Below, in pieces: positions 9,371 through 19,487 of a stretch of 64,000 nt of DNA. The position numbers were made by a program, and so were the translations under genes. The stretch is taken from assembly GCA_015233935.1 (NCBI GenBank), contig JADFXB010000002.1:1-64000 (forward strand), written 5' to 3'. The first letter of the stretch is position 1; the number at the start of each line of letters is the position of its first letter. Source of the stretch: Magnetococcales bacterium. Its GTDB lineage: Bacteria; Pseudomonadota; Magnetococcia; Magnetococcales; JADFXB01. The notes below the pieces were generated by a model. That model was not told where the DNA came from. It saw only the letters and a list, made by a program, of their open reading frames with translations, and did no database searches.

Positions 9371-11404
9371 ATGAACAATTTATGGAATGACAGCGACCTG
9401 CATGCCTTGATGGGAGCATTGGCAGAACGCACCTACAGCAGTCGTTTGCTTGGATCGGACAAAGGATTGGTCCTATACGGGGGTGGCAATACCTCGGTCA
9501 AGGGCACCCTCACCAATGTCTTGGGAGAGGAGGTTGCGGCAGTCTTTGTCAAGGCCTCCGGTTGTCACCTGGCAGATATGACGGCGGATGATCATCTGCC
9601 CCTGGATTTAAAGTGGCTTCGGCACCTGGAAAGTCTGGACACTCTCACCGATGAGGCCATGGCGGCCACGGTGGCTACCCATATGTTGCGGGCAACCAGT
9701 CGGCGGCCTTCCATCGAAGCTTTGTTGCACGTCTTTTTGCCCTTTACCTATATCGATCATACCCATCCTCAGGCCATTCTGGCTTTGACCAATCGCGCTC
9801 ATGGGGCGGCATTGGTGAGGCAGGTTTTGGGGGCAGAGGTAGCCATTGTACCTTACGTCAAGCCGGGATTTGCCCTGGCAAAGGCGGTGGTGACGGCTTG
9901 GCGCGAACAGCCGGATTGCAAGGCCATGGTCCTCATGCACCATGGTTTGATCACCTGGGGAGAGAGTGGGCGCGCCTCCTATGAAGCCACCATCCAACTG
10001 GTGAATCGGGCGGAAAATTATTTAAGGAATTTTCAAGAGCCAGTGGAGGAATCAACATGGGATCTGACCACAGCCTGGCAAAACTATGAGCAACTGGCCC
10101 CTGCTTTGCGGGGTGCTTTATGCCAGGCCATGGGCGATTCAGATGGGGAGAGGGTGGTTCTAAAGCCCCTCATCCATGCCAACTTGTTGGCCATGATGGC
10201 ACAACCCCATTGGCAACAGGTGTTAGTGACCCCACCCATTACCTCCGACTATCTGATTCGTACCAAACCTTTGCCCATGGTGGTGGAGGAAGGGGAGTCT
10301 CCCCGGCAGGCCATGACCCGTTATGGCAAGGCCTATGAAGACTATCTCCGGCGACAGGGGCATGCGGGAGAGGGGGTGGATGTTACCCCCCGCATTATTT
10401 TTCTTCCTGGTGTGGGAGCAGTCTGTGTGGGCAAAAGCCAGCAGGAGGCCGACCTGGTTTGGGATATCACCTGGCAAGGGTTGGAGGTCAAGGCTGCCAT
10501 CGTTGCCAGTGGTGGTGAACCGGAAGGCTTGGCGGAAAAAGAGTTGTTCGCCATGGAATATTATTTCCTGCAACAGGCCAAGGTCGCTGGCAGTAAAGAG
10601 CCGTTGAGCGGGCGTACCGCTTTGATTACGGGAGCTGCCGGGGCCATTGGCGCGGGCATTTGTCGGGGATTGTTGCTGGCAGGATGTCATGTCCTGGCTA
10701 CCGATATCAATGAAGGTGGTTTGTCCGCTCTGGTCAATGAACTGGCGGAGGAATTTCCTGGACGTGTTCGTGGTTGTGTCATGGATGTGACCCGTCGGGA
10801 GAGTGTGGCTCTTGCCATCTCTGATCTGGTGCGTCATTGGGGTGGGCTGGATCTGCTGATTCTCAATGCCGGGGTTGCCCATGTTTCCACCCTGGAAAAG
10901 ATGGATGGAGAAATATTTCGCCGTCTGGAACAAATTAATGTGGAAGGTACGTTAAACCCCTTGTCGGTGGCGGCTGGTCATTTTCGTCAGCAGGGTATGG
11001 GGGGGGATGTGGTGTTGATCTCCACCAAAAATGTCTTTGCCCCAGGGGCGGGTTTTGGGGCCTACAGTGCCACCAAGGCCGCCTCCCACCAGCTGGCGCG
11101 CATTGCCTCCCTGGAAATGGCGGAGATGGGGGTGCGGGTCAACATGGTGGCCCCCGATGCGGTTTTTTCGGATGGTCAACGCAAAAGCGGTCTGTGGGCG
11201 GAGGTGGGGCCAGACCGCATGCGGGCGCGGGGATTGGATGAACAGGGGCTGGAAGAATACTATCGTCAGCGCAATTTATTGAAAAGCAAGGTCACTGCCA
11301 ACCATGTGGCCAATGCAGTGCTCTTTTTCGCCACCCGTCAAACCCCCACTACCGGGGCGACCATTCCTGTGGATGGCGGTTTGCCCGATGCAACACCACG
11401 CTGA
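9371..11404 (+). CDS. Bifunctional class II aldolase / short-chain dehydrogenase (RhaD-type fusion)
   Basis: 677 aa; N-terminal aldolase region (GGGNTSVKG, HTHPQAILAL, MHHGLITWGE) fused to SDR (ALITGAAGAIGAGICRGL, YSATKAASHQLARI). Confidence 0.9.
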   Translation: MNNLWNDSDLHALMGALAERTYSSRLLGSDKGLVLYGGGNTSVKGTLTNVLGEEVAAVFVKASGCHLADMTADDHLPLDLKWLRHLESLDTLTDEAMAATVATHMLRATSRRPSIEALLHVFLPFTYIDHTHPQAILALTNRAHGAALVRQVLGAEVAIVPYVKPGFALAKAVVTAWREQPDCKAMVLMHHGLITWGESGRASYEATIQLVNRAENYLRNFQEPVEESTWDLTTAWQNYEQLAPALRGALCQAMGDSDGERVVLKPLIHANLLAMMAQPHWQQVLVTPPITSDYLIRTKPLPMVVEEGESPRQAMTRYGKAYEDYLRRQGHAGEGVDVTPRIIFLPGVGAVCVGKSQQEADLVWDITWQGLEVKAAIVASGGEPEGLAEKELFAMEYYFLQQAKVAGSKEPLSGRTALITGAAGAIGAGICRGLLLAGCHVLATDINEGGLSALVNELAEEFPGRVRGCVMDVTRRESVALAISDLVRHWGGLDLLILNAGVAHVSTLEKMDGEIFRRLEQINVEGTLNPLSVAAGHFRQQGMGGDVVLISTKNVFAPGAGFGAYSATKAASHQLARIASLEMAEMGVRVNMVAPDAVFSDGQRKSGLWAEVGPDRMRARGLDEQGLEEYYRQRNLLKSKVTANHVANAVLFFATRQTPTTGATIPVDGGLPDATPR

Positions 11405-11411
11405 TAGATGA

Positions 11412-12785
11412 TCACGTAAGAGGGGCCAAGTGCCAGCGGTTACGTCCCGCCTCCTTTGCACCATAGAGGGCTTCATCGGCCCGTTTTAAGGTGTGATTAT
11501 AGTCCGGGTGGTTGTCGTACATGGCCACCCCCAGACTCACCGTACTATGAATAATTTGTCCATTGTCGGTGGTGAAGGGGTGACCAGCCACCCGCTTGCG
11601 CACCTTCTCCGCTACTTTCGTGGCCTGATCTTGATTGATATCATTCAGGATAATAAGAAATTCCTCCCCGCCATAGCGAAAGACAAAATCCCCCGCCCTT
11701 ATGGTGGTAATTAAAATCTCTGCCATTTGGGTCAACACCATATCCCCCGTGGTGTGGCCGTTTTGATCATTGATTTTTTTGAAATAATCCACATCCGCCA
11801 ATATTGCTGCAAAACGTTGTCCCGTTTTAAGGGCTGTTGCCACCTCTCTTTGCAGGATGGTGCGGAGAAATCGGCGATTGAATAATTTGGTCAAGGCATC
11901 CCGCCCCGCCTCCATGGCCAGGGTTTGCTCCTTGATGCTGGAAAGAACCGCAGCAGCAGAAGAAACCAACTCTTCCAGGTGGACAAGTGCCCTATTGACG
12001 GCTTCACTGTCGTCATCTGGACGCAAACCAAACATTTGCCCTGCCAAGGTATCAATCTCTTCGATAAATCCTTTGAGTCGTTCAATCTCCTTATTGGAAG
12101 GAAAGAGCAGATCCCCTTTATGATAGACCCACAGGCCAAAATCGGTGGTGCGGATGGAAGGAATGTTGCAGGCATTGGCCGGATTGAGAAACAGCATCAC
12201 CGTTACCCGCCGGTGCCAGTCAAACAGGGCTGCCCGCAGACTTTCACTCTGCAAGGCAATATCCAATCCCACTGCTTGCAGTTTCAAGGATTGGGCATGA
12301 CGGGCATCATCCACCACCCCGCCAATAAATTCCTGATTGATATTGGAGATGGCCAAATCCAACAGTTGGTCACTCACAATCAGGCCGGTCAGACGCTCTT
12401 CCTGAGAAATGGGAGCAGCCATGATCAAACGAATGACTTCCTCCTTCAACAGGGAGCGGGCCAGTTGAATGGAGACCAGGGGAACATTCAATTGGGCGTG
12501 GCGTTCACCAATTTTGCGCAAACCCTGCAACAGGGTTTCCACCTCTTGGGGTGTGCGGGGGCGAAAAAGATCTTGTAACCATTCTTCCAGGGCATGTTGC
12601 AGGGTATGGCAAACACTCTTATTGTCTAAGAATGGCTTGTTGATTTTGTCTTCCTGCATACGTTGCAGGAAACCCTGCACCATCTGATGCCGGTTGGGGG
12701 TGACCAATGAGGAAAGTTGTGTAAGGCAACCATTATTTTCTTGCCGGTAGACATCAAGAAGCCGGGTTTGAATACGATCATCCAT
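11412..12785 (-). CDS. Diguanylate cyclase, probably globin-coupled (DosC-like layout)
   Basis: 457 aa; GGEEF active site with RAGD (RxxD I-site) just upstream; N-terminal KIGERHAQLNVP resembles the sensor-globin proximal His motif. Confidence 0.82.
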   Translation of the reverse strand: MDDRIQTRLLDVYRQENNGCLTQLSSLVTPNRHQMVQGFLQRMQEDKINKPFLDNKSVCHTLQHALEEWLQDLFRPRTPQEVETLLQGLRKIGERHAQLNVPLVSIQLARSLLKEEVIRLIMAAPISQEERLTGLIVSDQLLDLAISNINQEFIGGVVDDARHAQSLKLQAVGLDIALQSESLRAALFDWHRRVTVMLFLNPANACNIPSIRTTDFGLWVYHKGDLLFPSNKEIERLKGFIEEIDTLAGQMFGLRPDDDSEAVNRALVHLEELVSSAAAVLSSIKEQTLAMEAGRDALTKLFNRRFLRTILQREVATALKTGQRFAAILADVDYFKKINDQNGHTTGDMVLTQMAEILITTIRAGDFVFRYGGEEFLIILNDINQDQATKVAEKVRKRVAGHPFTTDNGQIIHSTVSLGVAMYDNHPDYNHTLKRADEALYGAKEAGRNRWHLAPLT

Positions 12786-12925
12786 CCTGCCAATCCCTTC
12801 TGAACCTCATAACGAATCTATATTTGATCTGGTGAGAAGGTAGTCTTTGGCAGAAAAATCAGCAAGAACTATTTTCCCTACATTAAAATATAGATCTGCA
12901 AACAGGGATAGGTTTGCAAAAAGCC

Positions 12926-12957
12926 AAGGCTTTCCGTTCCATAAAACGGAAAGCCTT
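12926..12957. terminator. Strong hairpin, possible terminator of the Hsp20 gene (no clear T-tract)
   Basis: Perfect 13-bp inverted repeat AAGGCTTTCCGTT-CCATAA-AACGGAAAGCCTT between the convergently oriented intergenic ends around 12.9 kb. Confidence 0.55.
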
Positions 12958-12996
12958 ACCTGCTGGCGAAAGGGGGCGGTCCCCAGGACCGCCGGT

Positions 12997-13434
12997 TCAG
13001 TTGATTTTCACTTCGATGGCTCGGGGTTTGGCCTCTTCCCGTTTGCCGATGGTCACTTGCAGAACGCCATTGTTGTAGGAGGCGTTGATATTGCCCTGAT
13101 CGGCACTGGGAGGCAGTTGAAAGGAGCGGCTGAAGTGACCATAGGCCCGTTCCACCCGATGGTAGTTTTCTTTTTTCACCTCATTGGAAAACTTCCGTTC
13201 GCCAGAGATGGTGAGCAGGCTGTTTTCCAGATTGACGTGAATATCTTTCAATTCCATGCCCGGCAGATCGGCTTGCAGGACGATTTGGTTTTTGTCTTCG
13301 TGGATATCCACCCGCATACCCCATTGGCTGATTTGACCATTGGATTCTTCAATGTCCCGGTCGAACAGCCGGTTGATTTCGTTTTGCAGAGTACGGAAGT
13401 TGCGGAAAGAGTCGTAGTTGACAAGCATGGACAT
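12997..13434 (-). CDS. Hsp20/alpha-crystallin family small heat shock protein
   Basis: MSMLVNYDSFRNFRTLQNEINRLF, VDIHEDKNQIVLQADLPGMELKDIHV; start at 13434 chosen because of the GAGGAG RBS just upstream. Confidence 0.9.
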   Translation of the reverse strand: MSMLVNYDSFRNFRTLQNEINRLFDRDIEESNGQISQWGMRVDIHEDKNQIVLQADLPGMELKDIHVNLENSLLTISGERKFSNEVKKENYHRVERAYGHFSRSFQLPPSADQGNINASYNNGVLQVTIGKREEAKPRAIEVKIN

Positions 13435-13647
13435 TTTTATTCTCCTCAGTCTGGCCTTGGATCGTTTCATGTTGTTCATCATTTTCTTCGGCGGCCACCT
13501 TGATCATCAGATAGGGAGTGGTTTTCATTCTTCAAGAGGGGGTGGAAATATTTTTCCCGGCAGATTAAACGTTGCTCTGATAAAGTTGGTGGGCTTAATC
13601 TACTGTACAAAATCGCTTTTCCTATAGAGAGCAGCGGAGGGGATTCC

Positions 13648-14076
13648 ATGGGTTTGGCCAAAGGTATGATCAACGGGGTTATCGGTAGCTGTTTCTTTCT
13701 GTCCATGGCCTGGGCGGGGGATTACCAGATCACCGATCAACTGCTGGAAACCAGTTCCACCATTATTGGTGAAAAAATTGTCTATCCTGGTGGGGGAGAG
13801 GCCCATATCAAGTCTCTTGTGGTGGTGATTCCGCCGGGGGAAGTGACCAAATGGCACAAACATGGCGTTCCCCTTTACGCCCATGTGCTGGCTGGCACCT
13901 TGACCGTGGATTATGGCGACCGTGGCAAGCGTGTTTATAAAACGGGTGATACCTTCATGGAGGCCATGGACCACTGGCATCGGGGACAAAATGATGGTTC
14001 CGAAACCGTGCGTATTTTGACCGTTTATATGGGTGGCAACCAACAAGCCCCTGTCATTCCAAAGCCGGAACAATAA
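13648..14076 (+). CDS. Exported cupin-domain protein
   Basis: 142 aa; signal-like N-terminus, then PPGEVTKWHKHGVPLYAHVLAGTLTVDYGDRG cupin motif. Confidence 0.8.
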   Translation: MGLAKGMINGVIGSCFFLSMAWAGDYQITDQLLETSSTIIGEKIVYPGGGEAHIKSLVVVIPPGEVTKWHKHGVPLYAHVLAGTLTVDYGDRGKRVYKTGDTFMEAMDHWHRGQNDGSETVRILTVYMGGNQQAPVIPKPEQ

Positions 14077-14169
14077 CGACCACCCTTCCCAAAGTTAACT
14101 CGCAAATGGAGCGTGCTTTAAGTTAACCTGTTTTTTTGGGGCTGGAGTCAAAATCATGGAGGATGAAAA

Positions 14170-14538
14170 ATGAATCGTTGGTTTGGGATGGTGTGGGGTG
14201 GTCTTGTTCTTGTTAACTTGACGGGTTGGAGCCAGGCGGCCCCACCTCCTGGTCATCCTGGTGTGGAACAGACCTCTGGTATTCTGGCCATTCCCCCAGC
14301 CTCCCTCACTCTGCGGGGGAAAGTGCTGGAGTCCATGGATAGCAACGACTATACCTATTTGCGGGTCTCCCACGAAAGCGATGGCGAACGCTGGCTGGCC
14401 GCTCCCCGTGTATCTTTAAAGGTGGGGGAGATGGTGCGTTATGGGGAAGGGACCCGCATGGTCAATTTTTACAGCAAGGTTTGGAATCGCACCTTCCCAG
14501 TGGTCTACTTTATTCGGGAGGTGCAACGTGATGAGTAG
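14170..14538 (+). CDS. Small exported protein, NrfJ-like
   Basis: 122 aa; signal peptide (WGGLVLVNLTGWSQAA), LRGKVLESMDSNDYTYLRVSHESDGERWLAAPRVSLKVGEMV. Confidence 0.6.
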   Translation: MNRWFGMVWGGLVLVNLTGWSQAAPPPGHPGVEQTSGILAIPPASLTLRGKVLESMDSNDYTYLRVSHESDGERWLAAPRVSLKVGEMVRYGEGTRMVNFYSKVWNRTFPVVYFIREVQRDE

Positions 14539-14546
14539 AGGGAGCT

Positions 14547-14957
14547 ATGGCTGCAGTTGAATGGAAAGATTGTTTTCTTACGGGTATCGCTGAAGTTGAT
14601 CTCCAGCATCAATATTTTGTTGCTTTGATCAACCGGTTGGGGGAGGAGCTGACCACCACCAGCGACCGCCACTATGCCCTGCGCCTGCTGATGGAGTTGG
14701 AAGCCTATGCACGCTTTCATTTTATTTCAGAAGAAAACATCATCATGCGCTATGCCCTGCCAGGATTGGAACACCATCAATCTCTCCATCATCAGCTTTT
14801 GGATCGCCTTTCGGTTCAGGTGGTGCAGATTAAAACAGGCCAGGAAAACCCTGTTGTTCTGTTGAAATTTCTTGTGGATTGGTTTACAAATCATACAGTC
14901 CATGAGGATCGTACACTCTTTCAACCTGTAACCCGTCTTCCCCGTTCCAGTCCATAA
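14547..14957 (+). CDS. Bacteriohemerythrin
   Basis: 136 aa; VDLQHQYFVALINRL, ARFHFISEENIIMR, LEHHQSLHHQLL, FTNHTVHEDRTLF carry the His/Glu/Asp diiron ligand pattern. Confidence 0.88.
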   Translation: MAAVEWKDCFLTGIAEVDLQHQYFVALINRLGEELTTTSDRHYALRLLMELEAYARFHFISEENIIMRYALPGLEHHQSLHHQLLDRLSVQVVQIKTGQENPVVLLKFLVDWFTNHTVHEDRTLFQPVTRLPRSSP

Positions 14958-15003
14958 TATTTTGCTTCAAGGATCGAAGCTTTTTTAATAACTTGGTGGT
15001 CCC

Positions 15004-16545
15004 ATGACCGACGTGACTTCCGTTCATAGTCTGTTACAGACGACCCATGATCTCCCCTTCCAAATATTGGTTGCCGAAGGGGACGCATCGTTATTGAATG
15101 CTACAGAACTGTTCTTGTCACGGGAAGGATACCAGGTCACCATTGCTGCAGACGGCTTGCAGGTCATGAAACTTTGTCAGGAGCAGACACCCGATTTATT
15201 GTTGGTGGGTTCCAATTTGCCCCTGATGGATGGTTTTCAGCTTTGCCAACGGCTCAAAAGAAATGCCCAATGGCAAGATCGTCCCATTTTGTTGACCATT
15301 TTTCAGGAAGATGACGATATCATCCAACGGCTCTATGATGTGGGAGCCGATGATTATCTGGCCAAACCCATTCAATGGGTGGTGTTGAGCCATCGTATTC
15401 ATCGTTTGTTGAGCCATCGCCATGCCTGTCGGGTGATTCAAAAAGGGTTGAGTGAAAGTTTATCCCAAAGCGAGATGAAATATCGCTCCCTCTTTAATGC
15501 CATGCTCAACGGGTTTGCCCTCCACCAAATGATTTTGGATGAAGAGGGTAGTGCCTGCGATTTTCGCTATTTGGATGTCAACCGGGCTTATGAAATCATG
15601 ATTGGTCTGGCCGCCCATCAGGTGATTGGTCGGCGGGGCAAGGAGTTATTTCCCAATCTGGATTCTGAGTGGTTGAATCGGTGTGCCAAGGTTGCCTTGG
15701 GAGGGAGTCCAGTTCGGTTTCATTACTATTGCAAGGATGTGAATAAACATTTTGAGGTGTTCGCTTTCAGCTCCCAACGGGGGCAGGTAGCCACGGTTCT
15801 GTTGGATATTACTGCACGCAAGAATAGTGAAGATGCCCTGCTTTTGGCCAAGAAAAAGGCAGAAGAGGGTAATAAGGAAAAAAATGAATTTCTCATGCGG
15901 TTGAGCCATGAAATTCGTGCCCCCCTTAATGTCATTTTGGGAATGAGTGACTTGTTAACTGAGAGCGCCTTGCAGGAAAAACAACAGCATTATGTAGCAA
16001 CAGTACGCACGGCGGGGGAAAGTGTTTTGGAGGTTATCAGTCATATTCTCGATATGTCTTTGGAGTCAACCCAACAGCCCCCTTGCCAAATTTCAACGTC
16101 TAAAGAGACGGAAAATGCCCAGTCTGTTTGTTCCACCTCTTCAGTATCGTCTGTCCCGCGTATATTGCTGGTAGAAGATTCACCGGATAATCGCACATTG
16201 GTTCATGCTTATTTGAAAAACCATTCCTACCTATTGGAAGATGCGGAAAATGGCGCGGTGGCTTTGGAAAAGCTGGCAGAGGGTTCTATTGATCTGGTTT
16301 TAATGGACATTCAAATGCCGGTGATGGATGGTTATCATGCTACCCGCCAATGGCGAAGTTGGGAGCGGGAGCGGGGTCTTGCCAGGGTTCCCATTATTGC
16401 TTTAACGGCCCATGCGTTGCCGGAGGATGTGTGTCGATGTTTGGAAGCTGGATGTGATATCCACCTGGCCAAACCGGTACGCAAACAAGTATTGCTGGAC
16501 ACCCTGCAAAAGTGCTTTGGCGAGATGAATTCTGGGAAAAAATAG
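15004..16545 (+). CDS. REC-PAS-HisKA-REC protein without a HATPase domain
   Basis: 513 aa; REC (DLLLVGSNLPLMDG), PAS-like middle, H-box MRLSHEIRAPLNVILG, then directly a second REC (RILLVEDSPDNR, LVLMDIQMPVMDG). Confidence 0.85.
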   Translation: MTDVTSVHSLLQTTHDLPFQILVAEGDASLLNATELFLSREGYQVTIAADGLQVMKLCQEQTPDLLLVGSNLPLMDGFQLCQRLKRNAQWQDRPILLTIFQEDDDIIQRLYDVGADDYLAKPIQWVVLSHRIHRLLSHRHACRVIQKGLSESLSQSEMKYRSLFNAMLNGFALHQMILDEEGSACDFRYLDVNRAYEIMIGLAAHQVIGRRGKELFPNLDSEWLNRCAKVALGGSPVRFHYYCKDVNKHFEVFAFSSQRGQVATVLLDITARKNSEDALLLAKKKAEEGNKEKNEFLMRLSHEIRAPLNVILGMSDLLTESALQEKQQHYVATVRTAGESVLEVISHILDMSLESTQQPPCQISTSKETENAQSVCSTSSVSSVPRILLVEDSPDNRTLVHAYLKNHSYLLEDAENGAVALEKLAEGSIDLVLMDIQMPVMDGYHATRQWRSWERERGLARVPIIALTAHALPEDVCRCLEAGCDIHLAKPVRKQVLLDTLQKCFGEMNSGKK

Positions 16546-16631
16546 AAATTTACCTCTGGTCAAAATAGAGAAATTAAGATAAACTGATTCGTTTCCCAAT
16601 AGCCCTTATTTGCATGTAGACCGGAACGATC

Positions 16632-18008
16632 ATGTCGAAAGAATGGAGTGCCTCATCCTGGCGGGACTACCGCGCCCTGCAACAACCCGATTGGCCAGAC
16701 AAGGATTCCCTGGATGAAACCTGTCAAGCCATCTCTACCTACCCACCCCTTGTCTTTGCCGGTGAAGTAAGAACCCTCAAAGAAAGATTGGCCCAGGTGT
16801 CAGCAGGGAACGCTTTTCTCATGCAAGGTGGGGATTGCGCCGAATCCTTCAACGCTTTCAATGCGGTGGAAATTCGGGATAAATTAAAAATTTTGTTGCA
16901 AATGTCGGTGATCCTCACCTACGGACTCTCCAAACCGGTCGTCAAGGTGGGGCGCATTGCTGGCCAATTTGCCAAACCCCGCTCCAGCCCCATGGAAACC
17001 CAAAATGGCGTCAGCCTGCCCAGTTTTCGTGGCGATGCGGTAAACGATCCCTCCTTTTCCGAATCAGCCCGTGCTCCTAACCCCCGTCGCTTGGAACGGG
17101 TCTATTTTCAATCGGCGGCTACTCTCAACCTCTTGCGCGCCTTTACCAGTGGCGGCTATGCCGATCTTCATCGGGTCAATACCTGGAATCAGGATTTCGT
17201 CGCCAACAGCCCACAAGGCCAACGCTACGCCCGTATCGCCCGTCAGTTGACCGATACCCTGAAATTTATCGATGTCATCGGCATTAACTCGGTCAACGCT
17301 TCGGTCCTGCGAGAGGTGGAATATTACACCAGCCATGAGGCCCTCATTCTGGAATACGAGGAGGCCCTCACCCGCATGGACTCCATCACCGGTGACTACT
17401 ACGACTGCTCTGCCCACCTCCTGTGGATTGGCGAACGTACCCGGCAACTGGACGGTGCCCACGTTGAATTTTTGCGGGGCGTGAAAAATCCCCTGGGTGT
17501 CAAACTGGGACCCAAAACCACTGTGGATGAAATTTTGGGACTGTGTGACATTCTCAATCCGGACAATGAACCCGGACGGTTGGTTCTCATCAGCCGCTTT
17601 GGTTATGAAAAAATCGGCGAGGCCTATCCTCCGTTGGTTAGAGCCATCAAGAAGGAAGGCAAATCGGTGGTCTGGAGCTGTGACCCCATGCATGGCAATA
17701 CCTATTCCGCACCCAGTGGTTTGAAAACCCGCTCCTTTGAAAATATTCTCAAAGAAACCAAACAGTTCTTCGCCATTCATCAGGCAGAAGGCACGGTGGG
17801 TGGCGGCATCCACCTGGAACTAACCGGCGACAATGTCACCGAATGCGTGGGTGGTTCCTATAATCTGAGGGAAGAGCAGTTGGCAGAACGCTACGAAACC
17901 ACCTGCGACCCCCGTCTGAACGCCGCCCAAAGCCTGGATATGGCTTTTCAGATTGCCGAATGGTTGCGCGGGGGTGGAGCCAATTCTCCTCTCTCCCAAC
18001 TGGATTGA
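16632..18008 (+). CDS. Class II 3-deoxy-7-phosphoheptulonate synthase
   Basis: 458 aa; GDCAESF, GRIAGQFAKPRSSP, CDPMHGNT, GGIHLELTGDNVTECVGG characteristic of class II DAHP synthase. Confidence 0.95.
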   Translation: MSKEWSASSWRDYRALQQPDWPDKDSLDETCQAISTYPPLVFAGEVRTLKERLAQVSAGNAFLMQGGDCAESFNAFNAVEIRDKLKILLQMSVILTYGLSKPVVKVGRIAGQFAKPRSSPMETQNGVSLPSFRGDAVNDPSFSESARAPNPRRLERVYFQSAATLNLLRAFTSGGYADLHRVNTWNQDFVANSPQGQRYARIARQLTDTLKFIDVIGINSVNASVLREVEYYTSHEALILEYEEALTRMDSITGDYYDCSAHLLWIGERTRQLDGAHVEFLRGVKNPLGVKLGPKTTVDEILGLCDILNPDNEPGRLVLISRFGYEKIGEAYPPLVRAIKKEGKSVVWSCDPMHGNTYSAPSGLKTRSFENILKETKQFFAIHQAEGTVGGGIHLELTGDNVTECVGGSYNLREEQLAERYETTCDPRLNAAQSLDMAFQIAEWLRGGGANSPLSQLD

Positions 18009-18044
18009 GGTTGACCTAAAAACCTTTGCCCCCGAGGGTGGCCC

Positions 18045-19487
18045 ATGAGTGGAGCCTTGCCAGATGACCCCCAACCGGTGGAAGGGGTGGAACAACTGGC
18101 CTCCTGGTTGGAGGCCGGTTGCAAACCCCGCCCCCAGTGGCGGGTGGGAACCGAACATGAAAAGTTCGGCTTTCGTTGGCGGGATCTTTCTCCCCTGGCC
18201 TACGACGATCCCGATGGTATCCGCATTATCTTAGAACGCATGGCCGACCGTTTTGGTTGGCAAATCATACTAGAAAATAATCTGCCGGTGGCTTTAAGTC
18301 AGGGGGACGCCTCTGTTACCCTGGAACCAGGGGGACAACTGGAACTCTCTGGTGCCCCCATGGAAACGATCCACCAGACCCACGAAGAAATCAACACCCA
18401 CTTAAGCCAGTTGAGCACGGTTTGCCGCGAACTGGACGTGGCCTTTTTGGGTATTGGCGTGCAGCCTAAGTGGCCTCTGGAATCCATCCCCTGGATGCCC
18501 AAAGGACGTTATGGGGTGATGCGGGAATACCTTCCCACCCGTGGGCAATTGGCCTTGGATATGATGACCCGTACCGGAACCGTGCAGGCCAACCTGGACT
18601 TTGCCAGCGAAAAGGATATGGTGAGCAAGTTTCGCCTCTCCATGGCCCTGCAACCCCTGGTGACCGCCCTCTTTGCCAATTCTCCCTTTATCAACGGTCG
18701 TCCCACCGGTTTTCTCTCCTTCCGGGCGGAAATCTGGCGACATACCGACCCCGACCGCTGTGGCTGGTTACCGTTCATCTTCCAGGATGGATTCGGTTTT
18801 GAACGCTATGTCCAGTATGCCCTGGATGTCCCCATGTTTTTCATCCAACGGCAGGGAAACTATCTGGCCGCCAACGGCATGACCTTTCGCCAGTTCATGG
18901 CAGGAAACTGGCCTGGCGAGCGTCCCACCATGGGGGATTGGGGGCTGCACTTGAGTACCCTCTTTCCCGATGTGCGGCTCAAACGATTCCTTGAAATGCG
19001 CGGAGCCGATGTCGGCAACAGCCGCAATATTTGCGCCCTGCCCGCCTTCTGGAAAGGAATTCTCTACGATAATGACGCCATGGCAGAAGCCTGGGATCTG
19101 GTACGCAAATGGTCATTGGAAGAGAGACAGCGCATTCATCGCCAAGTACCAAGGCGCGGTCTTGCCACCCGTCTGCCCAATGGGAAAAACATGCAATGGT
19201 TGGCCAAAAAAATCCTGGAAATCGCCCGGGCCAGCCTTCATCGGCAAAAAAGATGCAATGCCAAAGGGTGTGACGAATCCATCTATCTCAACTCCCTCAT
19301 GACGGTGGCGGAAAAAGGGATTACCCCCGCCCAGCGCATGTTGAAAAATTATCATGGCCGTTGGCAAGGATCGGTGGAAAACGTGTTTTCTGAACACAAG
19401 ATCGATTCTTTTATCGCCGAATGCCGAGGTTCGGGAGAGACGGAGCAACCGTCCCAGGAGGAAGAAAATGAGCCATCCGAATCATGA
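18045..19487 (+). CDS. gshA: Glutamate-cysteine ligase (plant/alphaproteobacterial type)
   Basis: 480 aa; VGTEHEKFGF, TLEPGGQLELSGAP, MTRTGTVQANLDF motifs. Confidence 0.92.
   Translation: MSGALPDDPQPVEGVEQLASWLEAGCKPRPQWRVGTEHEKFGFRWRDLSPLAYDDPDGIRIILERMADRFGWQIILENNLPVALSQGDASVTLEPGGQLELSGAPMETIHQTHEEINTHLSQLSTVCRELDVAFLGIGVQPKWPLESIPWMPKGRYGVMREYLPTRGQLALDMMTRTGTVQANLDFASEKDMVSKFRLSMALQPLVTALFANSPFINGRPTGFLSFRAEIWRHTDPDRCGWLPFIFQDGFGFERYVQYALDVPMFFIQRQGNYLAANGMTFRQFMAGNWPGERPTMGDWGLHLSTLFPDVRLKRFLEMRGADVGNSRNICALPAFWKGILYDNDAMAEAWDLVRKWSLEERQRIHRQVPRRGLATRLPNGKNMQWLAKKILEIARASLHRQKRCNAKGCDESIYLNSLMTVAEKGITPAQRMLKNYHGRWQGSVENVFSEHKIDSFIAECRGSGETEQPSQEEENEPSES

Noticed and set aside
17064-17813. 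249-aa minus-strand ORF
   Set aside because: Antisense to class II DAHP synthase.
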